64,000 nucleotides of DNA from Bombardia bombarda. Its lineage: Eukaryota; Ascomycota; Sordariomycetes; Sordariales; Lasiosphaeriaceae. The DNA lies in NCBI GenBank assembly GCA_030512295.1, contig JAULSR010000002.1, forward strand, positions 9,362,001 through 9,426,000, read 5' to 3'. Made by a program: the position numbers and the translations under genes. Below are positions 33,902 to 45,093 of the stretch, one piece after another; positions within the stretch are counted from its first letter, which is position 1, and every line of letters begins with the position of its first letter. Below the pieces are notes generated by a model. It was not told the origin of the DNA. It searched no databases and saw only the letters and a list, made by a program, of their open reading frames with translations.

Positions 33902-35772
33902 GTGCGTGCCCTGATTGAGTTTGGTTTGTGGGGCGAGTGGGTGGGTTGTTTGGTTCGTTAATTTGGAGGGGTTGATGGGCCTGGATGGGTGCGGGACCTC
34001 GCCTTCTTTCAGTGGGGTCCGAGGGCGATGGGAATGTGGTTTCCAAAGAAAGCGGCATTGTTGGGTGCAGTCTAGTAATGATCGCTCTTCCTGTACATAA
34101 TGTTTATCGGTCACATACCAATTGGGTTTAAAAACTTTGTCAAGCGACGATGAACGAAGAAGTGCTCTCGTTGAACAAATGTGACTGACAGTTTCGGGCT
34201 GCTGGCTCGAACGGGGTGAGACTGAGAATGGATGGTGCTGTGCACGCATGGGAAAGTGCAGAATCCCATCCATCCACTTTGCAACCCCCCAGCCAGTTTT
34301 CCCATGCATCGAAAGGAGCATTTGCCCCGCGAGCGGAAGCGAGGAAATTAAGAGCCATGCGGGTCGCGACTTCCCTGGTAAAAAGACGAGCGCGTTCCTC
34401 TTAACATCGTGAGTGAAAAACGCAAGAGCTACCCAAATTGTGGAGTACGAGGTGCCACCTGTGCACCTTCTTTGTCTGCTCGGAAATCCACCGCTCAGGA
34501 CGCTCCCAGACGCTCCCATCTGTCAGCTTTAGGACCTTCCTGAATTTTCAAGTTCACTGGTGCCTGCGGGGCCTGGCTCCTGGGTGGGTGGTCTTGGCAT
34601 TCCCTGTGGGTCGCTGCACGTTTGACGTTTCACCTTAGTCCAATGATGTCATGGAGTAATTGAGGCAATCAGTGAGGGATCACGGCTTCACATTGCTACA
34701 TTTGAAGAGCATGTATCGTCATGAGGATTGATGTTTCAGCGCAATTATGCCCAATCATTCTTTTAACATGATATTATTCATCTTGCATGTCCTTGAAACC
34801 TCAAACCTCGGGGAGTAAAGTCCAGGCAAGCGTTACTGTCATTAAGTCTGGCAGTAACCCCACCGCTATTAGAGCTCATTTTCTTCACCTTCAAAATTTC
34901 CGGAGGGGACTCTGTTCCCAGACTTGCCAGACGTTTTGCCTCGTACCGTATAATCCACGCCCTGAAAGTTCGTTAGCGTGGTCCAAAGGGCCAGGGCCCT
35001 GGTCAAAACTTCGGTTTGCAGCAGTTTTGCCGCCAAATAACCTTTTTCAACGCTTCAAAATTTACCCGCAAATGCAAGAAACAAAGTCAAAGAACGGATG
35101 AACTTTCTAAATTTTAAACCATTTCGGATTTCACGACCCCATTATACACAGAGGGTGAGTTTTCAATTCATGTTACCTGTACGCTATGCTATCATGCCAT
35201 GACACTAAAACGAAGTGCTTTTCCCTGTAAGAGAGGCTGGTGTGATGAGGCACAGTGCAACAAAGTATGATGCTGCTGCCTACAACACTGTGGCTGGCGA
35301 TAAATGCAGCATTTCGCCGAGCAATTGCAGAAGATCGTGACTCAATCGGTTGAGCATTTTATAATTCGTTATCAAAAGTGAGGCGGCTGTGAAGCCGAAT
35401 TGGGACTTGTATGTGAGAAAGTGGAGAGAACTAGGTACTGTGTACAGAGTCAAACACCAAATGGTTGGTTCTCGTGGCTTGCACTTGGACGGCATGCCTT
35501 GTGACGGATTTTAGCGCCCGTATCGATGTTTGCCTAAGTTGTCTCTGGAACTTCGTGTGCAGGTGATAAGGAAATTTTCTGGCAGGCGACCCAGTGCAAA
35601 ATTGTCCACTGAGCACCGTCTGACCTTGACGAGATGCGCAAGGGAGAGGAGGAGGGGGGTTTGAAAAGGGATGACAGTGGTGTCCCCGTCATCTCACCCA
35701 TTTCCATTCTTTCCGCAACATCCTTCATCAATCGTCACTCTTCCCGTACACACAGATAGAAGCGTCGTCAAG
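33902..35772. other. Intergenic
   Basis: About 1.9 kb without a recognisable gene on either strand. Open frames are short and have no protein-like pattern. The last 150 bp are the probable promoter and leader of the kinase-like gene. Confidence 0.5.
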
Positions 35773-36900
35773 ATGGTCTATCCGCTTCGAAAGGTATCAG
35801 ATCATGGTATCATCATCCATGTGGAGCACACAGTTCCAGGAACTGGAACGACCTACAGGTCGATCTTCACAGCAACCGATGACAAAACTAATCAGGCCTA
35901 TGTAGGGCACTACCACACTAAGCAATCCGAACTCACCGTCAAGGCCATGAACGAGGCATTGAAGCTCATCCCCGACAACGACATTTATCCCGTCTTCTCA
36001 GGTTCAGGTCTCACCGCCGCCAAGGTTCAAGACGCCAACCAGTTCCAAAGCGTCGAGCATCCCAAGTTTGAAACCTACGAATTCAACAAGTCCGAACCCA
36101 CCGGGTCTCCAGCCGCACTGCTGCTCCACGAGGCAAAAGTCCACGAACTCCTGAGAACCAAACCCGAATCCAAGGCCATGCGCCTTCTGCGTCTTCTTCT
36201 CTATCCCACCAGCCCCGTCACTGCCTTGTTCTCTCGCTTCCTTGCGCCACACCAGCCCTGCGACGGCCACCCAAACATCGTGCGCTACCACGGCGTCCGC
36301 GTCCGGCGCGGCTACGTCACCGGCCTGGTTGTGGACAAGCACATGGAAGACCTGGACTCGGTTGAGGTGAACCCGCTCCTGTTCAAGGGCCGCCTGGACA
36401 AGGAGGTCATTATGAGTGGTCTGCGCTCCGCCGTCGAGCATGTGCACGCGCACGGGCTGGCTCACAACGACATCAGCCCGTCTAGTGTTGTGTTCAGCAA
36501 CGATGGACAGAACAGGCCGATTTTGACTGGGTCTGGGGCGTGTCAGAAGGAAGGGGAGAAGCTGCTGTCGTCGGATATGCGTCAGTGGTTTGTTGAGCCG
36601 ATGCCAGAGGCTGACACGTCGTCGAAAGCGCGGGATCTGGTGGCGCTGGAGAGGATGGAGAGGTGGATTGATGAGATGCTGAAGACGATGGATGGGGAGG
36701 AGAAGAGGCAGAAGAAGGCACACAAGGGTGTGGGATTGGAGTCGAGTTGGGGGCCAAAGGCTGTGGTGTTGCATATGGGATGGAAGCCTGTGGAGAATGG
36801 GGGGCTAGATGATAAGCTTGAGCTCCAGTACACTCTCACGACCAAGTCATCTCACTCGACTGGGTTTGAGATTGACAAGTGTATATTCGACATGCGATGA
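35773..36900 (+). CDS. Kinase-fold protein, predicted pseudokinase
   Basis: A single-exon gene of 375 residues starting at AAGATGG. The N-terminal third lacks an obvious glycine loop. The middle has the fungal kinase-like signature GHPNIVRYHGVRVRRGYVTGLVV. The catalytic loop is HGLAHNDISPSSVVF: H231-N232-D233 is kept, but the metal-binding Asn five residues after the Asp is Ser238. The following DFG position reads GSG (residues 253-255, LTGSGACQKEGE), so the Mg-binding Asp is also lost. This family usually has HND...N and IDFGSC. The protein therefore probably binds partners rather than phosphorylating. Location is likely cytosolic. Neighbours give no functional clue. Confidence 0.75.
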   Translation: MVYPLRKVSDHGIIIHVEHTVPGTGTTYRSIFTATDDKTNQAYVGHYHTKQSELTVKAMNEALKLIPDNDIYPVFSGSGLTAAKVQDANQFQSVEHPKFETYEFNKSEPTGSPAALLLHEAKVHELLRTKPESKAMRLLRLLLYPTSPVTALFSRFLAPHQPCDGHPNIVRYHGVRVRRGYVTGLVVDKHMEDLDSVEVNPLLFKGRLDKEVIMSGLRSAVEHVHAHGLAHNDISPSSVVFSNDGQNRPILTGSGACQKEGEKLLSSDMRQWFVEPMPEADTSSKARDLVALERMERWIDEMLKTMDGEEKRQKKAHKGVGLESSWGPKAVVLHMGWKPVENGGLDDKLELQYTLTTKSSHSTGFEIDKCIFDMR

Positions 36901-37569
36901 CAGCGTTGTTCAGTTGAATATCTACATAGGTAGATAGCCACCTACCTCAGTACTTACCTGGGGCCTAGGTAGCTTCTAGGTAGCCTGATTTGAGGGGCTG
37001 GTCTTGGTTTGGATGGCAATGAATTTAACAGTACTTGTGCGATAGGTACATGTAGTCAGAGGGATCTGTACGGCATATCCAGCCTGTACTTGATTCGCGT
37101 CAGGAGAGTTCAAGATGAGCAACTCGAGAAGAGAAAGAATTGTGCAGATGAAGACCATTCTAAGCGTCAAATTGGATATCACATAATATATGCATGGGGC
37201 CGTCTTCATTCCACTGCCTCGTCCCGTACCGTCCTGTCCCGTCCTAAACTCCCTAATCCAAGTGATCAACGTCAATCCCCAGAGTCCTCACGAGCCAGAA
37301 AGGCCAAGAAGTCAAAGCTGAACTCCGATGCCTTGTCCCCTTACCAGGTAATCATTGTCCCCTTATCATTGTTGTTCTGCAAGCATCAGTCCATGCACAA
37401 TCCCATTGTCATTGTCTCGTTATTGACCCTGTGTGAAGTCTTTCGGTTCGTCCGGTGTCGAGTATGTCACCATTCTATCCTATTATACAGCGCTTCTTCT
37501 TGGCGAAGTTGTGTTGATGTTATGGTCGGTAGACCGCGGTTTTGTGTGTGTGTAGCGGCGATGTTATGA
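36901..37569. other. Intergenic between convergent genes
   Basis: 670 bp. Dense in CCTACCT/TAGGTAG motifs at 36920-36985, and contains CCGTCCCGTCC-type short repeats near 37220-37245. No gene seen. Confidence 0.5.
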
Positions 37570-37864
37570 TCAACTCGGTGTGATAGTCGATGGCCATTTC
37601 CATGTCGGTTGGGGGCGTGCGGGATCCAGGCCACAACTGCCGTTGGCACAGCAGTCTGGTCCATTGCAGCTCTTTTCATCGCAGGTCTGTTCATATGAGA
37701 TATTAGCCCCAATGGAAAGGTGAGGTCCAAAAGAAAAAGAGCAAGGGAAAGACAGTATCACTTACACAGAGTCGGTACATGTCTCGGGCCTCTAGCAAAT
37801 TTTGCGGCACTGCTGCAGCCCAGGCGATCCAGCAGCAGGCAAGGAGAAAGGCTGTGACACGCAT
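37570..37864 (-). CDS. Small secreted cysteine-rich protein, 71 aa (two exons)
   Basis: Exons 37864-37766 and 37686-37570 join in phase (GTAAGT donor, AACAG acceptor) to 71 residues. Exon 1 encodes a signal peptide (MRVTAFLLACCWIAWAAA) and the start of the mature chain. The mature part has six cysteines: RLC-TC at the exon junction, then KSCNGPDCCANGSCG. The cysteine-dense core is followed by a Pro/Trp tail. Size, secretion signal and paired cysteines fit apoplastic effector or antimicrobial-type proteins, but no named family is recognised. It is flanked by long gene-poor DNA on its 5' side. Too short for standard ORF cutoffs because of the intron. Confidence 0.72.
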
Positions 37865-39289
37865 GTCGGCCAGTTGGAGTGGTTTCTGGCTGGTTTTATC
37901 GATGTCGAAGGTCTTGTATTAAAATAGTGTACTGAATGGTGAAATAAACATATGGAAGCTTTTGAACTGGAAGAAATATGAAGAATAGCAAAACACCAAA
38001 CTGGAACCCAAGAAACTTCCACGGCCCGTATTATGAGTTGTGGGGGGTCAACAGCTACGAAACTCTAACCCACCAGACTGGACCACCATACTGACACGTC
38101 GACCCGACTCTATTCTATTTTTGTTGCATGGCTCGTCTCTGTGTGGGTAAAAGTTGAAGGAGCGACCGACCAAAAGCGGCCGCCGCGCGTGGGGCCTCAA
38201 GAAGCGGGCCACTGGGAAGGAGCATGGCGGTTCATCCTGCCAGCTGGGCTCTGACCAGTCCGCGTTCGCCAAATGTTTGCCGCGCGCCTGTCCCCAAACA
38301 GGACTGGACAGAAAGCTGTCCGACTCGAGACGAGACCTCACCCCACGAAGCCTGGGGAAAATGATTGATGGCGGCTACTTTTTTGTCTTTTGTGAGGATT
38401 ATTCTAGACACTCAAGCATCCTCAATCGAATTCATCAATTGTTACAGTTTCAGACATACTCTGCATTTATCTGCCCACCTGGAGTTGCAGTCTCGTAGTG
38501 AGAGCACGTGCAAGTAAACGAAAAGATTCCCATTGAGCGTTCTCCAGAAGCAATTGCACGTTGTGTTTCAGGCTTGAGAGAAGCCGTCAAATCATTGGAT
38601 ATGATGCCCCTAGTATGAAGCTGTTTCGAACCTAAAGTCTTCAAGGATGCACAGGAATATGCCTCGCGGGATTCTCTTCGGTGTCCGCAATACCCTCCCA
38701 TGATTCGTGGTCCCAAGTGTCCGAGTTGCTTCCCAAGTTTTCCCCAAAAGCTTCACCTTCACTGGCCTCTCCCGACCTGGTCTCGCTATCGCTCGCTGGG
38801 CCTATTAGGGGCGCAGTCATGACTAATATTTTATTATTATTGCCCACTAGTATCCCTAATTTTCCGCCCGTGATATCCCCGGTTTTATCCTCCGCTTCGT
38901 TCCCGGAGGTGTCTTCATTAATTGCGAACGTAGTGCTCCTTACTGGTGCCATCACGTTAGGCTTTCCCAGCTTTTTTTTTTTTTTTGCTGTCGGGGATTT
39001 TCAGCGGTAACGGCGTATGATTAACCATAAAATTAGGTTGAATAGGAGTTGGAGGGATGTGGAACTTTTTCAGTTTATTCTATTTGGAGTCGAATTTCGC
39101 TTTTGGAATAATTCCAAGTGTTGCCTCATCTCAGGCGTGAATGTTGCCGTGCTAGTGATGGGTTTTGGGCCCAAGACTTCGGGGAATGCGCAATCTAGCA
39201 AGTCGCTCCCTCCTCGAATGCTTTCCAAGTGGGTGCCGGGCCCGTCCAGGTGGACCGCTGTTGCGGGCCCACATTTCACAAGCTAATAC
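37865..39289. other. Gene-poor stretch with a possible relic ORF
   Basis: On the minus strand a frame from about 38995 to 38641 is open. It starts with a lysine run encoded by the T14 tract (near 38971-38984) and continues as a hydrophilic acidic chain (SDSETRSGEASEGEAFGENL, then SDTWDHESWEGIADTEE). It looks protein-like but matches nothing I can name. It could be a transposon or gene remnant beside the tRNA. No other gene seen. Confidence 0.35.
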
Positions 39290-39375
39290 CTCCTTGTGGT
39301 GTAGTTGGCTATCACGTTCGACTGTAATTGATAAATCAAATCGAAAGGTCACTAGCTCGATTCCGGTCGAGGAGA
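39290..39375 (+). tRNA. tRNA-Tyr(GUA), intron-containing, damaged T stem
   Basis: Acceptor stem CTCCTTG pairs fully with CGAGGAG and the discriminator is A. The anticodon stem TTCGA/TCGAA encloses a loop with GTA, and an intron of about 12 bases follows the anticodon (ATTGATAAATC). The T arm here is ACTAG/CCGGT, with an A-C mismatch and a T-G pair, whereas the second copy (52676-52761, minus) has a perfect ACCGG/CCGGT stem. The 3' flank ends in a T run, as expected for Pol III. It may be a decaying or pseudo tRNA gene. Confidence 0.8.
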
Positions 39376-40168
39376 GCTTTATTTTTTTCGTTTTTCTTTT
39401 TTCCTTTTTTTGCTGTCCCTGTATCTCCGCGGCTCATACCTTTTTTTGCGGTCAGTTCTTTTTTTAAGTTTCTGTTTAAAAACCCGACCTCCTTCAGTTG
39501 TGACGGCAGTACGTCATCTGTAGCAAGATCTCTTAGGCTAACCCCTAAAATAACAGCAGCAGGTAGAATGGTATTCCACAAGACTACCCCTCACACGCAT
39601 GATGCTCTACGAGGGAGGATGCTGGTGGATGTATCAATATCACGCATAAACGTCACCTGGCTGGTTCCTCTCCTGGACCGAGTGGAAGCCGAGTCCCGAG
39701 CTTAGACCCAGTTCTAGCGGAGCGTTCAGACCCAACCTAGCGCATTCCAAACACGCGGCTTAGCTGACCTTGGGTGGTTAGGTTAGAGTTTATTCTGACG
39801 TCGCTATTGCGCGGCCGTTACATCATCGCACAGCATCCCTGTGGTCTCGACAGTTAAAGAAGCTGTGTTGTCTGTTCTCTTGCCATCGGATATATGCAAT
39901 AACAACGACCGTACTTCATCACAAGAAACATCAATCCGGGTTTCTCACCCCTTTATGAACACAAGACCCAGGAGACAAAATAAAATTCATCACTCGGGAT
40001 ATCAAATTACCTTGTGATCCTCTTAGTACTACCTCGGAATTTCGGAACAATCCGTTCACTCCAGTCTCCACAAACAAACTACTCGGAAACACTACGAAAT
40101 CTCCGGGACCGTTCGTGACCAGCCCAAGCCCACACCATTTCTCCCATACAACCCACCTCTCAGAAACC
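39376..40168. other. Intergenic
   Basis: Begins with T-rich tracts that could terminate Pol III transcription of the tRNA. The rest is unassigned. The last 150 bp are the likely promoter of the Gly-rich gene. Confidence 0.45.
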
Positions 40169-40396
40169 ATGTGCTTCGGCGTCAAAGCCCGCCCATGTGG
40201 CCCCGGTAACGGCTACGGCTATGCCCAGCCCGTTCGTCCCGTTATGATGGGCACACAAGCCTGCACCTACCCAGGCGGCGCTGGCTATGGATGGGGTGGC
40301 CGACGACGCCACTGGCGGCCTATGATGGGGCCCCGGCCTATGGCTGGGTTTGGGCCGGGAGGCAGAAGAGGTGGGCATTGCCATGGGGGGTACTAG
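40169..40396 (+). CDS. Small Gly/Arg-rich protein, 75 aa
   Basis: A single-exon frame starting at ACCATGTG. It encodes 75 residues very rich in Gly, Pro, Arg, Met and Tyr (MCFGVKARPCGPGNGYGYAQ at the start; GRRGGHCHGGY at the end). There is no signal peptide or membrane segment. Low-complexity Gly-rich proteins of this size are common in ascomycetes and have no fixed function. Coding status rests on the clean frame and composition, so it is moderately supported. Confidence 0.5.
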   Translation: MCFGVKARPCGPGNGYGYAQPVRPVMMGTQACTYPGGAGYGWGGRRRHWRPMMGPRPMAGFGPGGRRGGHCHGGY

Positions 40397-40600
40397 TCTG
40401 GATGTTCGGCGATAATATAAGAAGTAGTTTTGGGATGAGTGTATGGATCAGATGCGGCTCATGATGTAGTAATCTGATACTTCTGTGGGGATTCAAATTC
40501 ACCACATATATTTGGGTAGAAATGTATTGTTCAAGAGTGGAGATTCTGCCTGGCATCTAGACCTAGTGACTTTCCGTCCATCCACTCCCCCCAGCCCAAC

Positions 40601-41218
40601 CTACTCAACAAAAGCAAACGGCTCCCTCCCCGTCCGCTCAAACAACCCCCTCACCTCCTCCTCCGGCAAAAACGGCAACAACACATCCACCTTGCCCACA
40701 TCCACCCCCTTGCCCCTCAAAATCGCATACACCATCATCGCATGGAAAAACACATTCGGCAGCCCAGTCGCCAGCGTGAAAGTCTCCCAATCCACCAGCG
40801 GCTGCTCGCCCGCCTTCGGCCCGGGGCGCTCCACCAGCAACGTCGCCCTCAGCTGCGACCCCTCTCCCAGCTTGGCATTCACCTCGTCCGGGGTCGTGTC
40901 CTTGGTGACAATATCCAGCACCGTCTCGACACGGGCAATGGCGCCCTCCCAGGTCGTGAGGTCGTCGCCCCACATGTACTTATTGGCGTCGCGCCAGCCG
41001 GGGTACGTCTTGCCGGTGATGGCCTCGGCCAGCTGGATCGGGAATTTGACTGCGATGAGGATCTGGTCCGCGAGGGGGAGCATGTCTGGGTAGATGCGGG
41101 TGGTGAGGAAGGTGGACACGTCGGGGTGGGTGGAGGCCTTTTTGAGGATGGTGAGGAGGAAGACGAAGAGCTTGCGGTAGTAGCCTAGGGTAATGTCGTA
41201 GGGGGTGATTGGTGCCAT
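40601..41218 (-). CDS. DUF1993 family protein
   Basis: A single-exon minus-strand gene of 205 residues. It matches the DUF1993 helical-bundle family: an N-terminal YYRKLFVFLLTILKKA helix, IYPDMLPLADQILIAVKFP, a central WEGAIARVE region and the C-terminal FHAMMVYAILRGKGVDVGK helix usual for this family. The fold is DinB-like; the biochemical role is unknown. Cytosolic by lack of targeting signals. A TATATA element lies about 185 bp upstream (near 41399-41404). Confidence 0.85.
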   Translation of the reverse strand: MAPITPYDITLGYYRKLFVFLLTILKKASTHPDVSTFLTTRIYPDMLPLADQILIAVKFPIQLAEAITGKTYPGWRDANKYMWGDDLTTWEGAIARVETVLDIVTKDTTPDEVNAKLGEGSQLRATLLVERPGPKAGEQPLVDWETFTLATGLPNVFFHAMMVYAILRGKGVDVGKVDVLLPFLPEEEVRGLFERTGREPFAFVE

Positions 41219-42040
41219 GGCGTGGTTGGGTTGGGTTATGGGTGGGATGGGCGTTGCTGAAGAATGTTTGGCTGGGGAGATAGGGCAAGTATCCGATCTT
41301 CTCGGGGGAGGTGAGTGTGGTGATGCTCAATTGACTGCTTGGCTGACTGCTTGCTCGTCAACTCCAAGCATGATGGCGCAAGAGGTGATCCAGCGACCAT
41401 ATATATCGACCTTCAACCCCCTCCTGCACACTCCATGTGTATTATAAACGCGATAGACATCAACAAAACAGCAACACAAGCTGATTGATCAACATCCACT
41501 CCCTTTATTAGTCAGTGAGGCTCTAATCATAAGGCTGTCACACTGAAAGGGCCACAACGGGTTGACGGCCCGTGCCGTGGGACCATTGACATCGACCAGG
41601 CAATCTCGAGACGGCTGAATATCACACCGCTGTTTGAAATCAAGTCTCCGTAACGAGACCTCTCTGGCCGCATCTTGATGCTGTCCAAGGCGAACGCTTA
41701 GAAAACAAAGTACTGCAGTCCTTTTGATTCATAATCCAACTTATCCAAGCCCATATCGCTTGGAGGTGGATCATTCGTAGTTAGCAAAATGCGGAGTTTT
41801 TCTTTTTTGATTCTGTGTGCTGCGGAGTTTTTCTTTTCTGATTCTGTGTGCTGCGGAGTTTGATTCGCTGCGGAATTGTTCTGTCTGTCTGTACGGTCCG
41901 AGCATGATTTGACAGTGCGACATTGCACACCAAACATCCGAGATAGGGACAGGCTGCGACGGTGGATTTGTAAGCGGTTCATCCCATATCCAATCACTGC
42001 ACACCATGTGTAGGTGTGTCAAAGATATTGATCGCCGGCG
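41219..42040. other. Intergenic with a 31-bp tandem repeat
   Basis: About 820 bp. Contains a 31-bp repeat at 41791-41862 and the promoter of the DUF1993 gene. No gene seen. Confidence 0.5.
41791..41862. repeat. 31-bp tandem repeat, two copies plus partial
   Basis: The unit begins GCGGAGTTTTTC and ends TTCTGTGTGCT. Copies start at 41791 and 41822, and a truncated third at 41853. Confidence 0.85.
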
Positions 42041-44419
42041 TCACACAAGCTGTAACGTCTGCATCTCCGCATTTGCAAACCCCCTTTTCACTGGATCTCC
42101 CCAAAGCGCACCCACTCCGATGCGGCGGTACACATCACCGTCGTCGTCTACACGGCGAATGAATATGACCATATAGATACGCTCCCATCCGCGTAGCAGT
42201 CCTTGCTCCATCCACCCGTTGCTGGCCTTTGACGTCAGGACATGGAGCGCATATATTGGCTTGCCATCCCAGAAGTCTCGCTGGTCTTGGAAGGCACTGT
42301 CCTCAAACGACGCCCAGCCGCACATGTCCCGGATGTTTGCACGTCCCCGGCTGCTGCTGACCAGAGATATCTTTCGGATGCCGGTACTGTCTGCGTCATT
42401 GGTGGTACTGGTGCTGGGAGTGGGAACAGACAGCGCCTCGAGTTGACTTTTGGTGTAACAGTCCCAGACCTTGATGGTGCATAGCTGGCAGCTGACGAGT
42501 AGATGAGTGAACTCTGTGTTTAGGGGATAGTGTGTCTCAAAAGCCTCGTACAAGTGTGGTATCGCGTCGTATTTCGCTTGGTCGGTCTTGGTTGCCCATG
42601 GTAGTGGTAACAGATGTTTCCATGTAGGTGTGTAAGCAGCAAGAGTCGGACTCTGAGTGCTGTGAGGAGCAGGATAAGCTGCTCCACTGGAGGTAATCAT
42701 GCCAACAATCCGGCAAGCGTTACTAATGGACTGCGGTTTCTTAAACAATGCCCACGATATTGGGCCCATGTAAGAGGTCCAGGACCAGGTCGGCATCCAC
42801 GAATCCATCCTCTGTCGGGGTATTCCGGACGCGTCCATTTGTTGCCATAGTAAGCCACGGTGGATGTCTTGGAACCAAAGACCAGACAAGTTCGGGTTGG
42901 GTGCTGGCAGCGCCTCGTTATCCTGTGCTTTCCTCACCGCCTCGATGTACTCTGTTGCAATACCAGAAAGTGCTAGCAATCGGTCCTTTGTTGGAAATGT
43001 GAGCTCAAGCCCAGAGTAAGACTCGGCAATCTCCAACCAAGTATCTTCAACTCGCCCACCAATGCCAAAGTGTATGAAGGGTTTCAACGTAAAGCCTCTT
43101 TCGTATTGGTCATCTTCTTTGCTGACCATTAGCCTGTCACCGAGAGCACTTGTCGGCAGCTCGGTCTGACAGTCAAAGTACACGCCTGACGGAGTGAAGG
43201 ATATCAGCCGTCGACTCAGCAGCCATTCCTGAAATACCCACCCCCGCCGCAGGAGCAACCCTTGGAGGACCTCAGAGTTATACTCTGGGTTGATATGTTT
43301 TGCTGGATAGACGTAGAAAAAGCCGCGTTGTGTTGAAGCCTTGTCACGATCTCGGAACGGTAGCCGTGCTAAGCGACGGCCAAAGGTCGGTGGAGAGTCT
43401 GGGAACAACCCGTTTGTGAACTTGAAACCGGGATTGTTTGTTCCTTCTACTCCAGTGGCAGCAATGGTGAGTAAAGAATTCTGGTAATATTTGGCCATAT
43501 TTTCAGCTTCTGATGCCCAGTCTGTTGAATCTGCACCCTGGATGATGCAGATGGAGTCGATCCACATGTACCGAACCTCGAGCTGCTTAGCAAGCCAAAT
43601 GGCGTCGCGGAATGACTTTGGCAGCTCCGCAGCATCGAGCCCCCCACCCATCCTGTCATGGACATTGATCTTGGTAGTCTGAGACAGCTCAGTGTCTGTG
43701 CTCCATCGATGGCTAAGAGTCATGTATGAGCCAAACATGCCAGCGGTTTCTGTGAGCAACAACTGCTGCCCACTAACATCGATGCACCGTGTTGGCAGGG
43801 GTGCATTGTAAGCATCCAGTTTTTGGGCGCCAGACAACGTGCGACAGCATCGGCTGTGACGCGTGCACTTTGCCAACCAATCCCTGATGCCGTCAAGGAA
43901 CGCGGGAGACGTAGCATCGGCTCCCATATAGCGGCCTGCGATTGCTTGACTCTTGGCCGCGTAGCTTGCTAGAAGTCGAAGTCAGTCAACCATGTCCAAG
44001 ATTACGAGCGATAACAGATGCTAACCTCGATCGGCGCAAACATGGAAAGTTGCAAATGACCCCTCGATAGGCTGTTCGCCGTCGATTTGATAAGTCGCCG
44101 ATGCAGCAAAGGCTTTCAGGCCGTCGATCTGCAGGGCCTTTGGCGATGATTTGGCCTGCTGTGAAGCGCTAGACTGTGCATCGAGACGACGGGGTTTTGT
44201 GGCCTGGATATGTATTCGCATGTTTTCCTTTTCGAGTTCGCTGCGCGCTTCATCTGGGACCTTGTCGAGCACAGCTTCCACCAGCATGCTGCAGAACGAG
44301 CAGCCCGAGCGAGCTCCATCCTGGGCCAGTTTGAGCCGAAACGTTCCCCATCCTCCTGGCGACCGACACAAGGCGTGAATGCTGAATTGCTGGCAGGAGA
44401 AGCACAAGTCCATCATCAC
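42041..44419 (-). CDS. HET-domain protein (two exons)
   Basis: Minus-strand exons 44419-44026 and 43968-42041 join in phase (GTTAGC donor, TAG acceptor) to about 773 residues. The N-terminus has CFSCQQF and GCSFCSML, Cys pairs usual in this class. The HET domain follows: YMTLSHRWSTDTELSQTT, LPKSFRDAIWLAKQLEVRYMWIDSICIIQ and ENMAKYYQNSLLTIAATG. HET proteins trigger heterokaryon incompatibility or cell death on recognition of non-self; partner and allele specificity cannot be read here. The C-terminal 350 residues are the usual variable region. Proteins of this class are often numerous and fast-evolving. Confidence 0.88.
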
Positions 44420-45093
44420 GCCGGTATAGAAACGGATTGGAAGAGGAACTTGACAGTCAGCAAACGACTAGAACCTGCCAGGCTAGAGAAGCCTTGGAAG
44501 AGAATGATGGAGGCATTGTCGGCGTTAGTGGATGTTTCCGGAAATACCGCAGGCTACAAGGAGGCTTAAGCACGCAACCACGATCCCCAGGCTGGATTTT
44601 GAGTGCTGAAGTGAGCGCAAAGGCGCAGCGCTGCGGGCTATGCAACTTGTGGGCGTTGGTTCGTTGCAGGGTGGTGGCCCTAACAGGTCAGCTTGATTTA
44701 TCAACTGGGAAGCCACGACCGACGAGTACATTCATTCAATAGCTGAGAGGTATGAACATCAGCCCAAAGAAAGGTTTAAAGGGAACACAGCTAAAGAAAG
44801 AGATGCCAAACTTTAGACGACAACGTACTGTTGAGCTTTGCAGAACATTGAAGAGGTTGATGATTCGAAAGGTTAATAATTCTGTCCCCGATGGTGAAAA
44901 TGGGCTGTGTTCTGGAGGTGGGGCACGTACCTTGCAGATCTAAAACGAGGAAGGGGCGCTGCATTCTGGAGGATCCTCTCCCACGGCAGGCTCGACGCAC
45001 CCTTAGCAGCTTCTGATTCTAGCCGTTACCGACCCAGCTCTTTGCCCTCCCGCATCCATCTTTTAACAACTGCCCTGCTCCCTGCACCTAAAC
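44420..45093. other. Intergenic between divergent genes
   Basis: 670 bp with no supported gene. Presumably the promoters of the HET gene and the membrane protein gene. Confidence 0.45.
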
